This document shows, in pieces, positions 8,673 to 16,778 of a DNA stretch of 64,000 bases. The stretch is taken from contig CP054184.1 in NCBI GenBank assembly GCA_015709715.1, positions 3,953,001 to 4,017,000 on the forward strand. The letters run 5' to 3'. A model generated the notes under the pieces. It had not been told where the DNA came from and did no database searches. It worked only from the letters and a program-made list of their open reading frames with translations. The first letter of the stretch is position 1, and each line of letters starts with the position of its first letter. A program made the position numbers and the translations under genes. Origin of the DNA: Nitrospira sp. Lineage in GTDB: Bacteria; Nitrospirota; Nitrospiria; Nitrospirales; Nitrospiraceae.

Positions 8673-9685
8673 AGCCGTTTGTTCAAATACAAAAGCAGCA
8701 CTCAACACTTGTGCATTGGCAGCAAATCCTTACCGGGAATAACCTTCGGTCCTTCGCTGCATTTGCCTATGTCACCGACTCCGGAGTTGCTCAAGTCGCC
8801 ACTCAACTCTACACCGCCTTGGGTCCATCAAGAGAATGTCGGTGGCTTTTCGGTATTGATTATGGGCGTAGCCATCCGACCGCCCTTCGCAAATTAACGA
8901 CGATAGGAAAGAGCACAATTCGAATTCATGACGGCGAGTATGTGGCCCAAACCAAAGCCTTCATACCTCGGACAAGCTTCCACATGAAGACGGCCCTCAC
9001 TTTTGAAAAATCTGGTGATCCATGCAGACAGATCGTAGGCTCAGGAAACCTCTCTGCCTCCGGGCTGTTATCGGGCATTGAGGCCGGATGTGTCATAGAT
9101 TATTCCAAGGTCAATCGCGAGGATGCTGAAGCCTGTATCGGTAGGTTGGAGGAGATCTGGGAGACATCGACCCCTCTCGAAGCCATCATCGACGACTACG
9201 AGAAGCTATACGAGGAAATAATCCAACCAAAGATTTGCGTCCCCAAATCGAAAGCACTTTCGGTGGACACCGAGCTATTTTGGATAGACGTGGGATATGT
9301 TACCAAGAATCGGGGTACGGACAGACCGGGTAACCAATTCGACCTTCCAAGGGGTGCGCATGTTTATCTTGGTTTGAAGCAGGCAAAGAATCCTGAGTTA
9401 AATAGTGTTTTAGGAGACCTCAATATTAGGACGCTAGCCGGTACTGTTGTGGGGCGCCGTTTGCGCTACGGCAATAATGCAATGGAGAAACTATCCTTAC
9501 CCATTCCTGAGCTAAACGGATACGAGTGTTACGACGGAAAGATCTTGACGTTTCAGGTAAGAGATGGAGAGGTATTGCTTGATGCTCTCGAGCATGACGA
9601 CTTTTTCCAAATATATGGGAAGCGAATTAGTTCTTGCAGCGAAATGCAAAGTGGACGGAGATATGGGACAGTATCTCTGCCTTAG
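8669..9685 (+). CDS. Phospholipase D-superfamily nuclease-like protein
   Basis: 338 residues. HMK at about residue 105 followed by VGSGNLSASGLLSGIEAG matches the HxK ... GSxN(L)xxSG signature of PLD-type nucleases; the aspartate spacing is longer than in the classical HKD motif. Only one such motif is clear, so activity would need a dimer. Translationally coupled to the methylase, it is a candidate restriction component. The C-terminal half (about 200-338) has no recognised domain. Confidence 0.65.
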   Translation: MKPFVQIQKQHSTLVHWQQILTGNNLRSFAAFAYVTDSGVAQVATQLYTALGPSRECRWLFGIDYGRSHPTALRKLTTIGKSTIRIHDGEYVAQTKAFIPRTSFHMKTALTFEKSGDPCRQIVGSGNLSASGLLSGIEAGCVIDYSKVNREDAEACIGRLEEIWETSTPLEAIIDDYEKLYEEIIQPKICVPKSKALSVDTELFWIDVGYVTKNRGTDRPGNQFDLPRGAHVYLGLKQAKNPELNSVLGDLNIRTLAGTVVGRRLRYGNNAMEKLSLPIPELNGYECYDGKILTFQVRDGEVLLDALEHDDFFQIYGKRISSCSEMQSGRRYGTVSLP

Positions 9686-9725
9686 TATGTCAAGATGATC
9701 CACAATAGGACATACAGGACTTTCC

Positions 9726-11786
9726 ATGGCTGAAATCCCCAACGTCCCCTCCGTCTCCGTCACCTATTCCAGAAATGGGAGCGCGACTAACGCCAATCCG
9801 CTTGGTATGCGGCCTATGCAGGAACGCGCCTATGAGCGGCGAGGAGAGCAGTATCTTCTCATCAAGTCGCCGCCGGCCTCGGGAAAAAGCCGCGCGCTCA
9901 TGTTCATTGCGCTCGACAAGCTACAGAATCAGGGCGTCAAGCGTGCCATCATCGTCGTGCCTGAGCGGTCCATCGGTGCCAGTTTTCATGACGAGCCTTT
10001 GACCAGGTATGGGTTCTGGGCAGACTGGAAGGTCGAAGCCAAATGGAACCTGTGCGACGCGCCAGGCGGCGACAATGGAGGCAAGGTGAATGCCGTCGGC
10101 ACCTTCCTAGAGAGCGATAACCGCGTGCTCATCTGCACCCATGCGACCTTTCGCTTCGCCGTCGATAAGTTCGGGATTGAGAAGTTCGACGATTGCCTGA
10201 TTGCGGTGGACGAGTTTCATCACGTTTCAGCAGACGACGATAACAAACTTGGTCGTCACCTTGGCCAACTCATTGCCCGGGACAAGACACATATTGTTGC
10301 AATGACAGGTTCGTATTTCCGTGGCGATGCCGAGGCCGTGTTGGCTCCACATGACGAGGCGAAGTTCAATTCCGTCACCTATACCTATTATGAGCAGCTC
10401 AATGGCTATGAGTACCTCAAGCAGCTCGACATTGGCTATTTCTTCTATTCGGGCTCTTATACCGACGACATTCTCCAGGTGTTGAACCCTGCGGAAAAGA
10501 CGATAATTCACATTCCGAGCGTCAATTCACGCGAAAGCACGAAGGACAAGATTAAGGAAGTCGAACACATTATCGAAGAATTGGGCGAATGGCAGGGCAG
10601 CGACCCTATGACTGGTTTTCAGCTAGTCAAGACAGCGACGGGTCGCATTCTCAGGATTGCTGATTTGGTTGACGACGACGCGGCCAAGCGTGACCGCGTA
10701 TCCGCAGCCCTGAAGGATCCGGCGCAAAAGAACAACCGTGACTATGTGGACATCATCATTGCTTTGGGCATGGCCAAGGAAGGGTTCGACTGGATTTGGT
10801 GCGAACATGCATTGACCATCGGCTATCGGGCGAGCCTGACCGAAATTGTCCAAATCATCGGTCGCGCCACCCGCGACGCGCCGGGAAAGACTCGTGCGCG
10901 TTTCACCAATCTGATCGCCGAACCTGATGCGTCGGCGGAGGCTGTCACCGAAGCTGTGAACGATACGCTCAAGGCCATTGCGGCGAGTCTTCTCATGGAG
11001 CAGGTCCTTGCGCCGCGCTTTGAGTTCAAGCCGAAGAATTCGAATAGTGGGCCTACGCCGGGCTTCAACTATGGCGAAGCCGGCTATGACCCGAATAAAT
11101 GCAATGTAGGGGTGAACGAGGAGACGGGACACTATCAGATCGAGATAAAAGGGCTGGTCGAACCAAAGAGCGCAGAAGCCGTGCGTATTTGCCGCGAGGA
11201 TTTGAACGAGGTTATCGCGGCTTTCGTTCAGGACAAGACCGCCATCGAACGCGGCTTGTTCGACGAAGAGCTCGTACCTGAAGAACTGACCCAGGTCCGC
11301 ATGGGGAAGATCATCAAGGACAAATACCCTGAACTGAATGAGGAAGATCGGGAAGCGGTGCGTCAGCACGCAATCGCCGCGCTGAATCTCACCCAGCAGG
11401 CCAAGCAGACTGTGCTTGGCGGGGCGAAGGGCGAGGGGCAGCAGAGCAGTAATACCGCTTTGATCGACGGTATTCGCAAGCTTGCCATGGATGTACGCGA
11501 ACTCGACATCGACCTGATCGACCGGATCAATCCCTTCGGGGAAGCCTATGCGATCCTCGCCAAGAGTATGAGCGAGGATAGTCTGAAGCAGGTTCAGGCG
11601 GCCATCTCAGCCAAGCGTGTCAATCTCTCCATTGAGGAGGCGAGGGACCTTGCGAAACGTGCATTGAGGTTCAAGCAGGAACGAGGACGTCTACCCTCCA
11701 TTACGTCACCCGATGCGTGGGAAAAGCGCATGGCCGAAGGTGTGGCGTACCTTGCACGTATGAAGGCGGAGGCATCGCGTGGCTGA
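9726..11786 (+). CDS. SF2 DEAD/DEAH-family helicase
   Basis: 686 residues. Walker A-type motif I PPASGKS is near residues 44-50, motif II is VDEFHH (DEFH instead of DEAH) near 160, and motif VI QIIGRATRD is in the second RecA-like domain. Helicases of this kind in restriction-type systems translocate DNA or supply it to nucleases. The gene follows the PLD gene after 41 bases and overlaps the GIY-YIG gene by 8 bases. The C-terminal ~250 residues are helical and unassigned. Confidence 0.8.
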   Translation: MAEIPNVPSVSVTYSRNGSATNANPLGMRPMQERAYERRGEQYLLIKSPPASGKSRALMFIALDKLQNQGVKRAIIVVPERSIGASFHDEPLTRYGFWADWKVEAKWNLCDAPGGDNGGKVNAVGTFLESDNRVLICTHATFRFAVDKFGIEKFDDCLIAVDEFHHVSADDDNKLGRHLGQLIARDKTHIVAMTGSYFRGDAEAVLAPHDEAKFNSVTYTYYEQLNGYEYLKQLDIGYFFYSGSYTDDILQVLNPAEKTIIHIPSVNSRESTKDKIKEVEHIIEELGEWQGSDPMTGFQLVKTATGRILRIADLVDDDAAKRDRVSAALKDPAQKNNRDYVDIIIALGMAKEGFDWIWCEHALTIGYRASLTEIVQIIGRATRDAPGKTRARFTNLIAEPDASAEAVTEAVNDTLKAIAASLLMEQVLAPRFEFKPKNSNSGPTPGFNYGEAGYDPNKCNVGVNEETGHYQIEIKGLVEPKSAEAVRICREDLNEVIAAFVQDKTAIERGLFDEELVPEELTQVRMGKIIKDKYPELNEEDREAVRQHAIAALNLTQQAKQTVLGGAKGEGQQSSNTALIDGIRKLAMDVRELDIDLIDRINPFGEAYAILAKSMSEDSLKQVQAAISAKRVNLSIEEARDLAKRALRFKQERGRLPSITSPDAWEKRMAEGVAYLARMKAEASRG

Positions 11787-12972
11787 GTTCACCGACGAAG
11801 ACGACGCTCTCCTTGAGGAGCTTGGTGTCGAGATTGAGACGAAGGCGACGGGCGGCCGTACGCGCCGCGAAGAGCGCATCATCGCCGGCTTCGAAGAAGT
11901 ACAGCGATTCCTTGACGAACATGGGCGCACGCCGCAGCACGGGGAAGATCGTGACATTTTCGAACGTCTGTACGCTGTGCGCCTAGATCGCCTGCGTGCA
12001 CTGGAAGAGTGCCGGTCACTGCTTGAACCCCTGGACCGGCAGGGGCTTCTCAAAGACGGGAAGCTCGAACCTGCCAAAGCGGATGCCGATGAAATGGACG
12101 ACGATGCGCTTCTTGCCGAACTCGGCGTCGATTGTACGCAGGATGACATCGCCGAACTCCGGCATGTCCGTTCCGCCGCTGAGAAACGCGCGGCGGAAGA
12201 AATCGCCAACCGCACCAAGTGCGAGGACTTCGAGGAGTTCAGGTCGATGTTCGAGGAGATTAAGAAAGACCTCGCCGCGAGCATCCGACGCACCCGCCCG
12301 TTCGAGACCATGGACCAGATACAAAAGGGTCAGTGGTTCATCGTCGGCGGTCAGGTCGCCTATGTGGCGGAAGTCGGAGAGGAGTTTGTAACACAATACG
12401 GACGCCGCGACAGTCGCCTTCGGGTCATCTATGACAACGGCACTGAGAGCGATGTTCTCCTGCGCTCGCTCCAGCGAGCTCTGCACCGGGACGGCGCTGG
12501 ACGGGTCATTTCCAATCCTGATGCGGGACCACTTTTCTCCAGCGAAATCGAAGAGAGCGACCTGGGGAGCGGCACGATCTATGTGCTGCGAAGCAAATCC
12601 GAGAATCCCGCCATCGCCGCGCACCGAGACATTTTGCACAAGATCGGCGTGACTGGCGGGAATGTTGATCGCCGCATCGACAACGCGAAGCTCGATCCAA
12701 CGTTTCTATTGGCGGACGTGGAAGTCGTCGCCACCTACAAGCTTTCGAATATCAACCGGACGAAGCTTGAGAATCTCATCCACCGCATCTTCGATCCAGT
12801 GCGGCTAAACATCGAGATTAAGGACCGCTTCGGAAATCCCGTGGTGCCACGCGAATGGTTCCTCGTGCCGCTATTCGTGATCGACGAGGCTGTGAGCCGC
12901 ATCAAGGATGGAACAATTACAGACCACCAGTATGATCCCGGAACTGCTTCGCTCAGGCGGTTAACTAACTAG
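11779..12972 (+). CDS. GIY-YIG nuclease (T5orf172-type)
   Basis: 397 residues starting with GTG inside the helicase end. The C-terminal ~110 residues (GTIYVLRS ... LHKIGVTGGNVDRRI ... KLENLIHRIF) match the T5orf172/MUG113 variant of the GIY-YIG fold: IYVL and KIGVT stand for the two signature strands, R675-type arginine is in DRRI and the metal-binding Glu in LENLI. The N-terminus holds two copies of a DDALLxELGV motif (about residues 7 and 112), possibly a protein-interaction repeat. Likely the DNA-cutting partner of the methylase and helicase. Confidence 0.7.
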   Translation: MAEFTDEDDALLEELGVEIETKATGGRTRREERIIAGFEEVQRFLDEHGRTPQHGEDRDIFERLYAVRLDRLRALEECRSLLEPLDRQGLLKDGKLEPAKADADEMDDDALLAELGVDCTQDDIAELRHVRSAAEKRAAEEIANRTKCEDFEEFRSMFEEIKKDLAASIRRTRPFETMDQIQKGQWFIVGGQVAYVAEVGEEFVTQYGRRDSRLRVIYDNGTESDVLLRSLQRALHRDGAGRVISNPDAGPLFSSEIEESDLGSGTIYVLRSKSENPAIAAHRDILHKIGVTGGNVDRRIDNAKLDPTFLLADVEVVATYKLSNINRTKLENLIHRIFDPVRLNIEIKDRFGNPVVPREWFLVPLFVIDEAVSRIKDGTITDHQYDPGTASLRRLTN

Positions 12973-13409
12973 TCCCACCTTCGGACCGACTAACACATGC
13001 TCCCCACGCAGTAGGGGCTTATGTACCTAGTTTTTGGTTTTTTGGCCCTAGTACGACTTTTTGCGTCAAGAGGCCGAAATTTCGCTCGCGACTGTCGGCA
13101 CATTATGCTCACTTCACTCCCATTCGCCCTATAACAGTCTCATCGCTGCTTCCAGGCGAAAAGTTCAATCATAGCCACCAGCGCGCTATTTGGTCATCCC
13201 ATACTTTCAGATCCCTCCTCTGACAATATTTTTGCATAGTTCTCATCCACGGCTCTTCGTGGTCTGAAGAACACCTTGGGTGGGCTGACGTAGTGTCCCT
13301 TAGTGTCCCTTATTGTCCCCTAGTGTCCCCGAACGGGCCTCTTTCACCACCGCACGCCGATGCGTATGGTTCAGCCATACCTCGTGCGTCGTAACGAAAA
13401 GGAGACGTG
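12973..13409. other. Non-coding junction between defence genes and inovirus
   Basis: No supported gene. It contains a T-rich stretch at about 13029-13045 just after the GIY-YIG gene, and the four-copy repeat described separately near its right end. The left boundary of the integrated phage is expected here or in the gene-poor interval at 2 kb; no tRNA-like att copy was seen. Confidence 0.5.
13291..13330 (+). repeat. Four tandem 10-bp repeats (iteron-like)
   Basis: Four head-to-tail 10-mers: TAGTGTCCCT twice, TATTGTCCCC, TAGTGTCCCC, exactly abutting. They lie 80 bases upstream of the first inovirus gene (HTH protein) and 388 bases upstream of rep. Such short tandem arrays commonly bind a repressor or replication protein, so an operator or origin role is inferred. 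Confidence 0.75.
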
Positions 13410-13721
13410 ATGGAACAAACCTGGTTAACCGTCGATGAGTTGGCCGCCGTCCTCAAAGTCAGTTCAAAGTCAATCCGTCGAGCTTACCGCAAGGGCGAGA
13501 TTCCCGTGGATCGATTCTGCCGGTTTGTGCGCTTCGACCTGGAACGGGTGAAGGAAGCGCTGAAGGCCAAGGGGCACAGTCTGACGTTTGTCGGCTCTAC
13601 GAGGAAGGATGGACAGCGCAGCGCGACCGGCGGCGCCAGCCGGCGGCGCGCGCAGCGGGCCCGCCCCCGACTTGGTAAGACGGGGGCGTCTATCGCACAG
13701 AAGCCAAGGGGGAAGAAATGA
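13410..13721 (+). CDS. Excisionase-type helix-turn-helix protein
   Basis: 103 residues from ATG 13410, with GGAG a few bases upstream; a GTG at 13407 is possible. WLTVDELAAVLKVSSKSIRRAYRKGEIPVDRF is the MerR/excisionase-like HTH (HTH_17 type). The C-terminal half is basic and low-complexity (RRRAQRARPR). It sits between the tandem repeats and rep, the place of a phage repressor or regulator, and its stop overlaps the rep start (ATGA). Confidence 0.7.
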   Translation: MEQTWLTVDELAAVLKVSSKSIRRAYRKGEIPVDRFCRFVRFDLERVKEALKAKGHSLTFVGSTRKDGQRSATGGASRRRAQRARPRLGKTGASIAQKPRGKK

Positions 13722-14710
13722 CGGGTTCTGGAGGGTTCACGCAGACCATCGATTGGCTCGCCTTCACGCTGCCCAAAGCGGAGGTCGCTGACGTGATCAC
13801 GCTGATTGGGGGCGACTGGTTCCAGAGTGAGACCGGCTTTCGCGGCTATCCCGTGGCTCAGCTTATGACAGAAGGCAAAACGGGCGTCGGAAAACTGGGG
13901 ACGGGTGCTCCTCGCAACCCGAAGGAAGTGCATGTGGATCTCTCGGCTGGAATTGTGTCCCAGTGGGACGAGACCAAGGTGAAAGCGGTTCTCGCCTGGA
14001 TCTTTGCCCAGAAGGGCCATGTGACCCGCATCGATGTGGCCTTGGACGACCGGGAGGCCTCTGTCGCAGTCGAGACCGTCCGCCTGGCTGTGGAGGCCGG
14101 ACAAGTGGTCAGCCGGTCCAAGCAGTTCAAAGTCATTCAAGCCTCGAATCATCGTGAGGGCGTTCGGACCGGAGAGACGCTCTACTTCGGCAGTCGCGAG
14201 AGTCAAACCATGCTGCGGGTCTACGACAAACGTCTTGAGCTCCAGGCCAGAGGCCGCGAAGACGCAGCATTGTACGGCGTCCGATGGGAACTAGAATTCA
14301 AACAGGATCGGGCCCAAGCCTGTGCCAAAGCACTCCTCACGCTCGATCCCGAAGATTGGCGAGCCTTTTTGGTTGGCGTGCTGCGTTCCTATGTCGATTT
14401 CCGCGAGACGACACGAGAGGCCGAGTCCTATGAGAAGTATCGCGCACCGTTGGTGGGGTGGTGGAAAGCGCTTACCGAAGGCTTCATGCGCTGTCGGCTC
14501 GTGGTCGAACGCATTCAACAGCGGCTGGATGATGTCGTCGCGTGGTTCGCCCACGCCCTCAGCCCCATGCTCGCCGTGGTCGTGGCCTGTCGCGGTGATC
14601 AGTTTTTGACGGAGATGATTTATGCGGGCACGAAACGATGGAACCAGAAGCACTATGCCCTGTTGAAGCAGCGAAAGAGAGGCACCCCCTATGTCCTTAC
14701 GCTTTCATAA
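13718..14710 (+). CDS. Inovirus replication initiator (Rep_trans / pII-like)
   Basis: 330 residues. FTQTIDWLAFTLP near the N-terminus, HVTRIDVALDD at about 105-115 and TLYFGSRESQTMLRVYDKRLE at about 157-177 are the conserved blocks of the replication initiation factor family (Rep_trans, PF02486) used for rolling-circle replication by filamentous phages such as CTX (RstA). The tyrosine of RVYDKRLE is a candidate nicking residue. Coupled to the HTH gene and followed by the ssDNA-binding protein, the normal inovirus order. Confidence 0.8.
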   Translation: MTGSGGFTQTIDWLAFTLPKAEVADVITLIGGDWFQSETGFRGYPVAQLMTEGKTGVGKLGTGAPRNPKEVHVDLSAGIVSQWDETKVKAVLAWIFAQKGHVTRIDVALDDREASVAVETVRLAVEAGQVVSRSKQFKVIQASNHREGVRTGETLYFGSRESQTMLRVYDKRLELQARGREDAALYGVRWELEFKQDRAQACAKALLTLDPEDWRAFLVGVLRSYVDFRETTREAESYEKYRAPLVGWWKALTEGFMRCRLVVERIQQRLDDVVAWFAHALSPMLAVVVACRGDQFLTEMIYAGTKRWNQKHYALLKQRKRGTPYVLTLS

Positions 14711-15062
14711 CGGTGCCTGGCGCCGTGGCTGTCCAGGGTGCGGGGCGCATGGCGCACCGTGCAAATGGGTAAATGGCGCCTTGTGTGTGAGCTGTACGGA
14801 ATGCGATTTGGAATTTGTGTTCGAAACGAAATCCCGGCCTGAAGGCCGGGGCGCATGGGTCAGGCGCTTGGCTGACCCGATTCAACACGCAGCGGAAGGA
14901 GAGGACGACGATGCAAGTCAAAGCGGAAGGAGCCGTGCAGGGGTATGTCGAGCGGAGGAGTCGGGAGGGCAAGGTTTACAGATCGGTGGATTTCTATGTG
15001 AAGGGCAAAGATCCGGGGATTCTGCGGTTGGGTATCCCGGAGGATCAGATGCCGTTGATTGA
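14691..15062 (+). CDS. Possible small zinc-ribbon protein overlapping the SSB gene
   Basis: Starts inside the end of rep. The first ~45 residues hold CPGC, a further Cys and CVSCTEC, a zinc-ribbon-like pattern. However, the last 152 bases run out of frame through the ssDNA-binding gene, and that C-terminal half looks like translated antisense composition. Either a real protein with an extended overlapping tail, or a truncated/false frame. Listed because the gap between rep and SSB (200 bases) is otherwise empty and the Cys motif is good. Confidence 0.35.
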   Translation: MSLRFHNGAWRRGCPGCGAHGAPCKWVNGALCVSCTECDLEFVFETKSRPEGRGAWVRRLADPIQHAAEGEDDDASQSGRSRAGVCRAEESGGQGLQIGGFLCEGQRSGDSAVGYPGGSDAVD

Positions 15063-15174
15063 TGCCTGCAAGCAGGCCGAAGGCAAGCAGGCGCGCGCCT
15101 CCATCGAAGTGCGGAAGTTCGAACAGACAGGTCGGGTGTTCTTCGATCTCTCGGCCTTGGAAGTGCTCAAGTAA
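14911..15174 (+). CDS. Inovirus ssDNA-binding protein (pV-like)
   Basis: 87 residues from ATG 14911, which has GGAGAGG upstream; the longer frame starting at 14815 lacks such a site. The sequence (VDFYVKGKDPGILRLGIPED ... RASIEVRKFEQTGRVFFDLSAL) has the alternating strand pattern of small OB-fold proteins. Position directly after rep matches gene V / RstB of filamentous phages, whose product coats the phage single strand before export. Family assignment is mainly by position and size. Confidence 0.6.
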   Translation: MQVKAEGAVQGYVERRSREGKVYRSVDFYVKGKDPGILRLGIPEDQMPLIDACKQAEGKQARASIEVRKFEQTGRVFFDLSALEVLK

Positions 15175-15194
15175 CGGCAGCGGGAGGAAGGCCG

Positions 15195-15269
15195 GTGGAT
15201 CTCACGATGATCTTGGTCGCGGTCCTGTTACTGGCCTTCCTCACCGGCCTCGGAGTCGGACGATTGTGA
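15195..15269 (+). CDS. 24-residue hydrophobic peptide (inovirus small coat-like)
   Basis: GTG at 15195, preceded by GGAGGAAGG, opens MDLTMILVAVLLLAFLTGLGVGRL, a single membrane span. Its stop overlaps the GTG start of the next gene (GTGA at 15266-15269). Filamentous phages encode two or three such tiny membrane proteins (pVII, pIX) that cap the virion; this is the best candidate for one of them. Confidence 0.5.
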   Translation: MDLTMILVAVLLLAFLTGLGVGRL

Positions 15270-16423
15270 AACTCCTGTCTCTCATGACGTATCTCGGGTT
15301 TGTCTGGGCCCTCTTCGTCTCATTCTGTCTTGCGCCGGGCGAATCCTTAGGCCAGACAACGACGCAGTATTCGAGGGTCGTCGCCCAAGCCGAACGGATT
15401 GCCTATCTGGCCGCCCAACGGTCGGCCCTGGCCTCCCAAGTCGCCGCAGCGGCCCTGGCCCCTTCTGCCACCTCATTGGCCGTTCGCATGGTGGCTGGTC
15501 CGGTTGGATGGGCGGCCCTCGGGGTCAGCGCGGGCCTGGTGTTAGCTCAAATGTACTATTCGCAGCCGGATCTGGCCGCCATCAAACAGGCGGCGTCCCC
15601 ACCGACGGGAAACTGGACCTATTCCTATAACGGACAGACCTACACCATTCCGAATCACAACATCGCGGGCAGTCCGACGCCCGCAGCGAACTGTCCTGGC
15701 GGGCTCATGTTCGGCTATCTGGGCAGTCCGACGCCGGGCATGACCTCCGCCGGGCCCACGAACTGGTGGTGTCCGCCTTCGCCAGCGCAACAAACCACCG
15801 GCACGCCCACGGCATCAGACGTTCAGCAGTACCTGCTGGCGCAATCGCCCACCGACCCGAATGCCATCGAACAACATACGAGCCCGGTTGGCACGACTGG
15901 CACGACGCAGCCGGCGGACAACACGGTTTCGCAACCGGTCAGTCCGACCGAGATGCCAACGACGGTGAAGCCGAAGCCCGTGCCAGCCGGGGATATCGTG
16001 GTGGTGGACAATGTCCCACCGCCGGCAAGTACCCCGCAGCAGAACACGCAGCAGCAGACCACGACCACGACGACGACCACGACGCAGAATCCGGACGGCT
16101 CGACAACAGAGCAAGAAGAGACCCAAGCGACTACGTCCTGCACGGTCGGCGCGCATGAAAGCCGGACCTTCGGGACGGTCCTCCAGGAACATCAGACCCG
16201 CTGGGGCACGAGTGGCCTGCTCGGCACGCTGAACCTGCTCAAGTCCCTCACCTGGCCTTCGAGCTTGCCGGTGATTGCGCTGCCGTCAGCTTTCTTTGGC
16301 AGTCAGCAGGTCGATTTCAATCAATGGGCCTGGTTCTTCACCGTGCTCCGAACACTCGTCATTGCGACGGCGTCGATTGCCGCGTACCGCATCATTTTTG
16401 TCGGTGGAGGCCAGACGACATGA
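15266..16423 (+). CDS. Inovirus minor coat / adsorption protein (pIII-like)
   Basis: 385 residues from GTG 15266. A signal peptide (MKLLSLMTYLGFVWALFVSFCLAPGESLG) is followed by an exposed region with aromatic and Gly/Pro-rich stretches, a Gln/Thr-rich linker with nine consecutive Thr (about residues 265-273), one Cys, and a C-terminal membrane span (VLRTLVIATASIAAYRIIFV). This layout (signal, variable domains, low-complexity linker, C-terminal anchor) is that of pIII-type adsorption proteins. Sequence similarity to a named family is not recognised, as is normal for pIII. Confidence 0.65.
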   Translation: MKLLSLMTYLGFVWALFVSFCLAPGESLGQTTTQYSRVVAQAERIAYLAAQRSALASQVAAAALAPSATSLAVRMVAGPVGWAALGVSAGLVLAQMYYSQPDLAAIKQAASPPTGNWTYSYNGQTYTIPNHNIAGSPTPAANCPGGLMFGYLGSPTPGMTSAGPTNWWCPPSPAQQTTGTPTASDVQQYLLAQSPTDPNAIEQHTSPVGTTGTTQPADNTVSQPVSPTEMPTTVKPKPVPAGDIVVVDNVPPPASTPQQNTQQQTTTTTTTTTQNPDGSTTEQEETQATTSCTVGAHESRTFGTVLQEHQTRWGTSGLLGTLNLLKSLTWPSSLPVIALPSAFFGSQQVDFNQWAWFFTVLRTLVIATASIAAYRIIFVGGGQTT

Positions 16424-16695
16424 CGGCGATTCTGACGCTCATCTATTGCTGGCTGCAGGAATTCTTCTTTTCGCTCACCGATTGGGGACTCGGCATCTGG
16501 GATTCCCTGCTCTCCGTGGCGGACAGCACGCTCGCTGCCATCGGGACGGCAGGGCTTAGCCTGCCGGTGATTCCCGATCAGTATGCGTGGGTGCTGGGCG
16601 CGACGGGCATGAGTCAGGCGCTGGCCATCGTGGCGAGCGCCATGGGGACGCGGTTCATTCTGCAAACCATTCCATTCGTCCGGTGGGGTTCATGA
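16420..16695 (+). CDS. Inovirus pVI-like protein (DUF2523)
   Basis: 91 residues, start overlapping the upstream stop (ATGA at 16420). Hydrophobic segments cover about residues 3-35 and 55-80, and the tail MGTRFILQTIPFVRWGS is characteristic of DUF2523 proteins, the pVI-like minor coat proteins between pIII and Zot in many inoviruses. It probably anchors the adsorption protein at the virion end. Confidence 0.7.
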   Translation: MTAILTLIYCWLQEFFFSLTDWGLGIWDSLLSVADSTLAAIGTAGLSLPVIPDQYAWVLGATGMSQALAIVASAMGTRFILQTIPFVRWGS

Positions 16696-16778
16696 ACCAC
16701 CTCGTGATCGGGTGGGCCTATGCATGGACCGTGGTCTTGGCCCTGTGGATCTGGGTGTATCTCAGGAGTCTCCGATGA
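16692..16778 (+). CDS. 28-residue membrane peptide
   Basis: ATG 16692 overlaps the preceding stop and its own stop overlaps the Zot start (ATGA at 16775). The product MNHLVIGWAYAWTVVLALWI... is one membrane span with a basic end (YLRSLR). Double coupling to real genes supports translation. Possibly a small virion cap or assembly peptide. Confidence 0.5.
   Translation: MNHLVIGWAYAWTVVLALWIWVYLRSLR

Noticed and set aside
10623..11369. 248-residue open frame on the minus strand
   Set aside because: Antisense to the SF2 helicase; no motifs.
13291..13330. CRISPR-like array
   Set aside because: Repeats are 10 bp, abutting, with no spacers and no cas genes; better read as iterons or an operator.
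1996..13409. Second att copy of the tRNA-Phe 3' end
   Set aside because: I looked for GGTGCCGAGGGAC and GAATCGAACT to the left of the phage and found neither; the other element boundary remains unplaced.
16055..16085. Phase-variable simple repeat in the minor coat gene
   Set aside because: The ACC/ACG run encodes a Thr linker in three-base units, so length change would not switch the frame.
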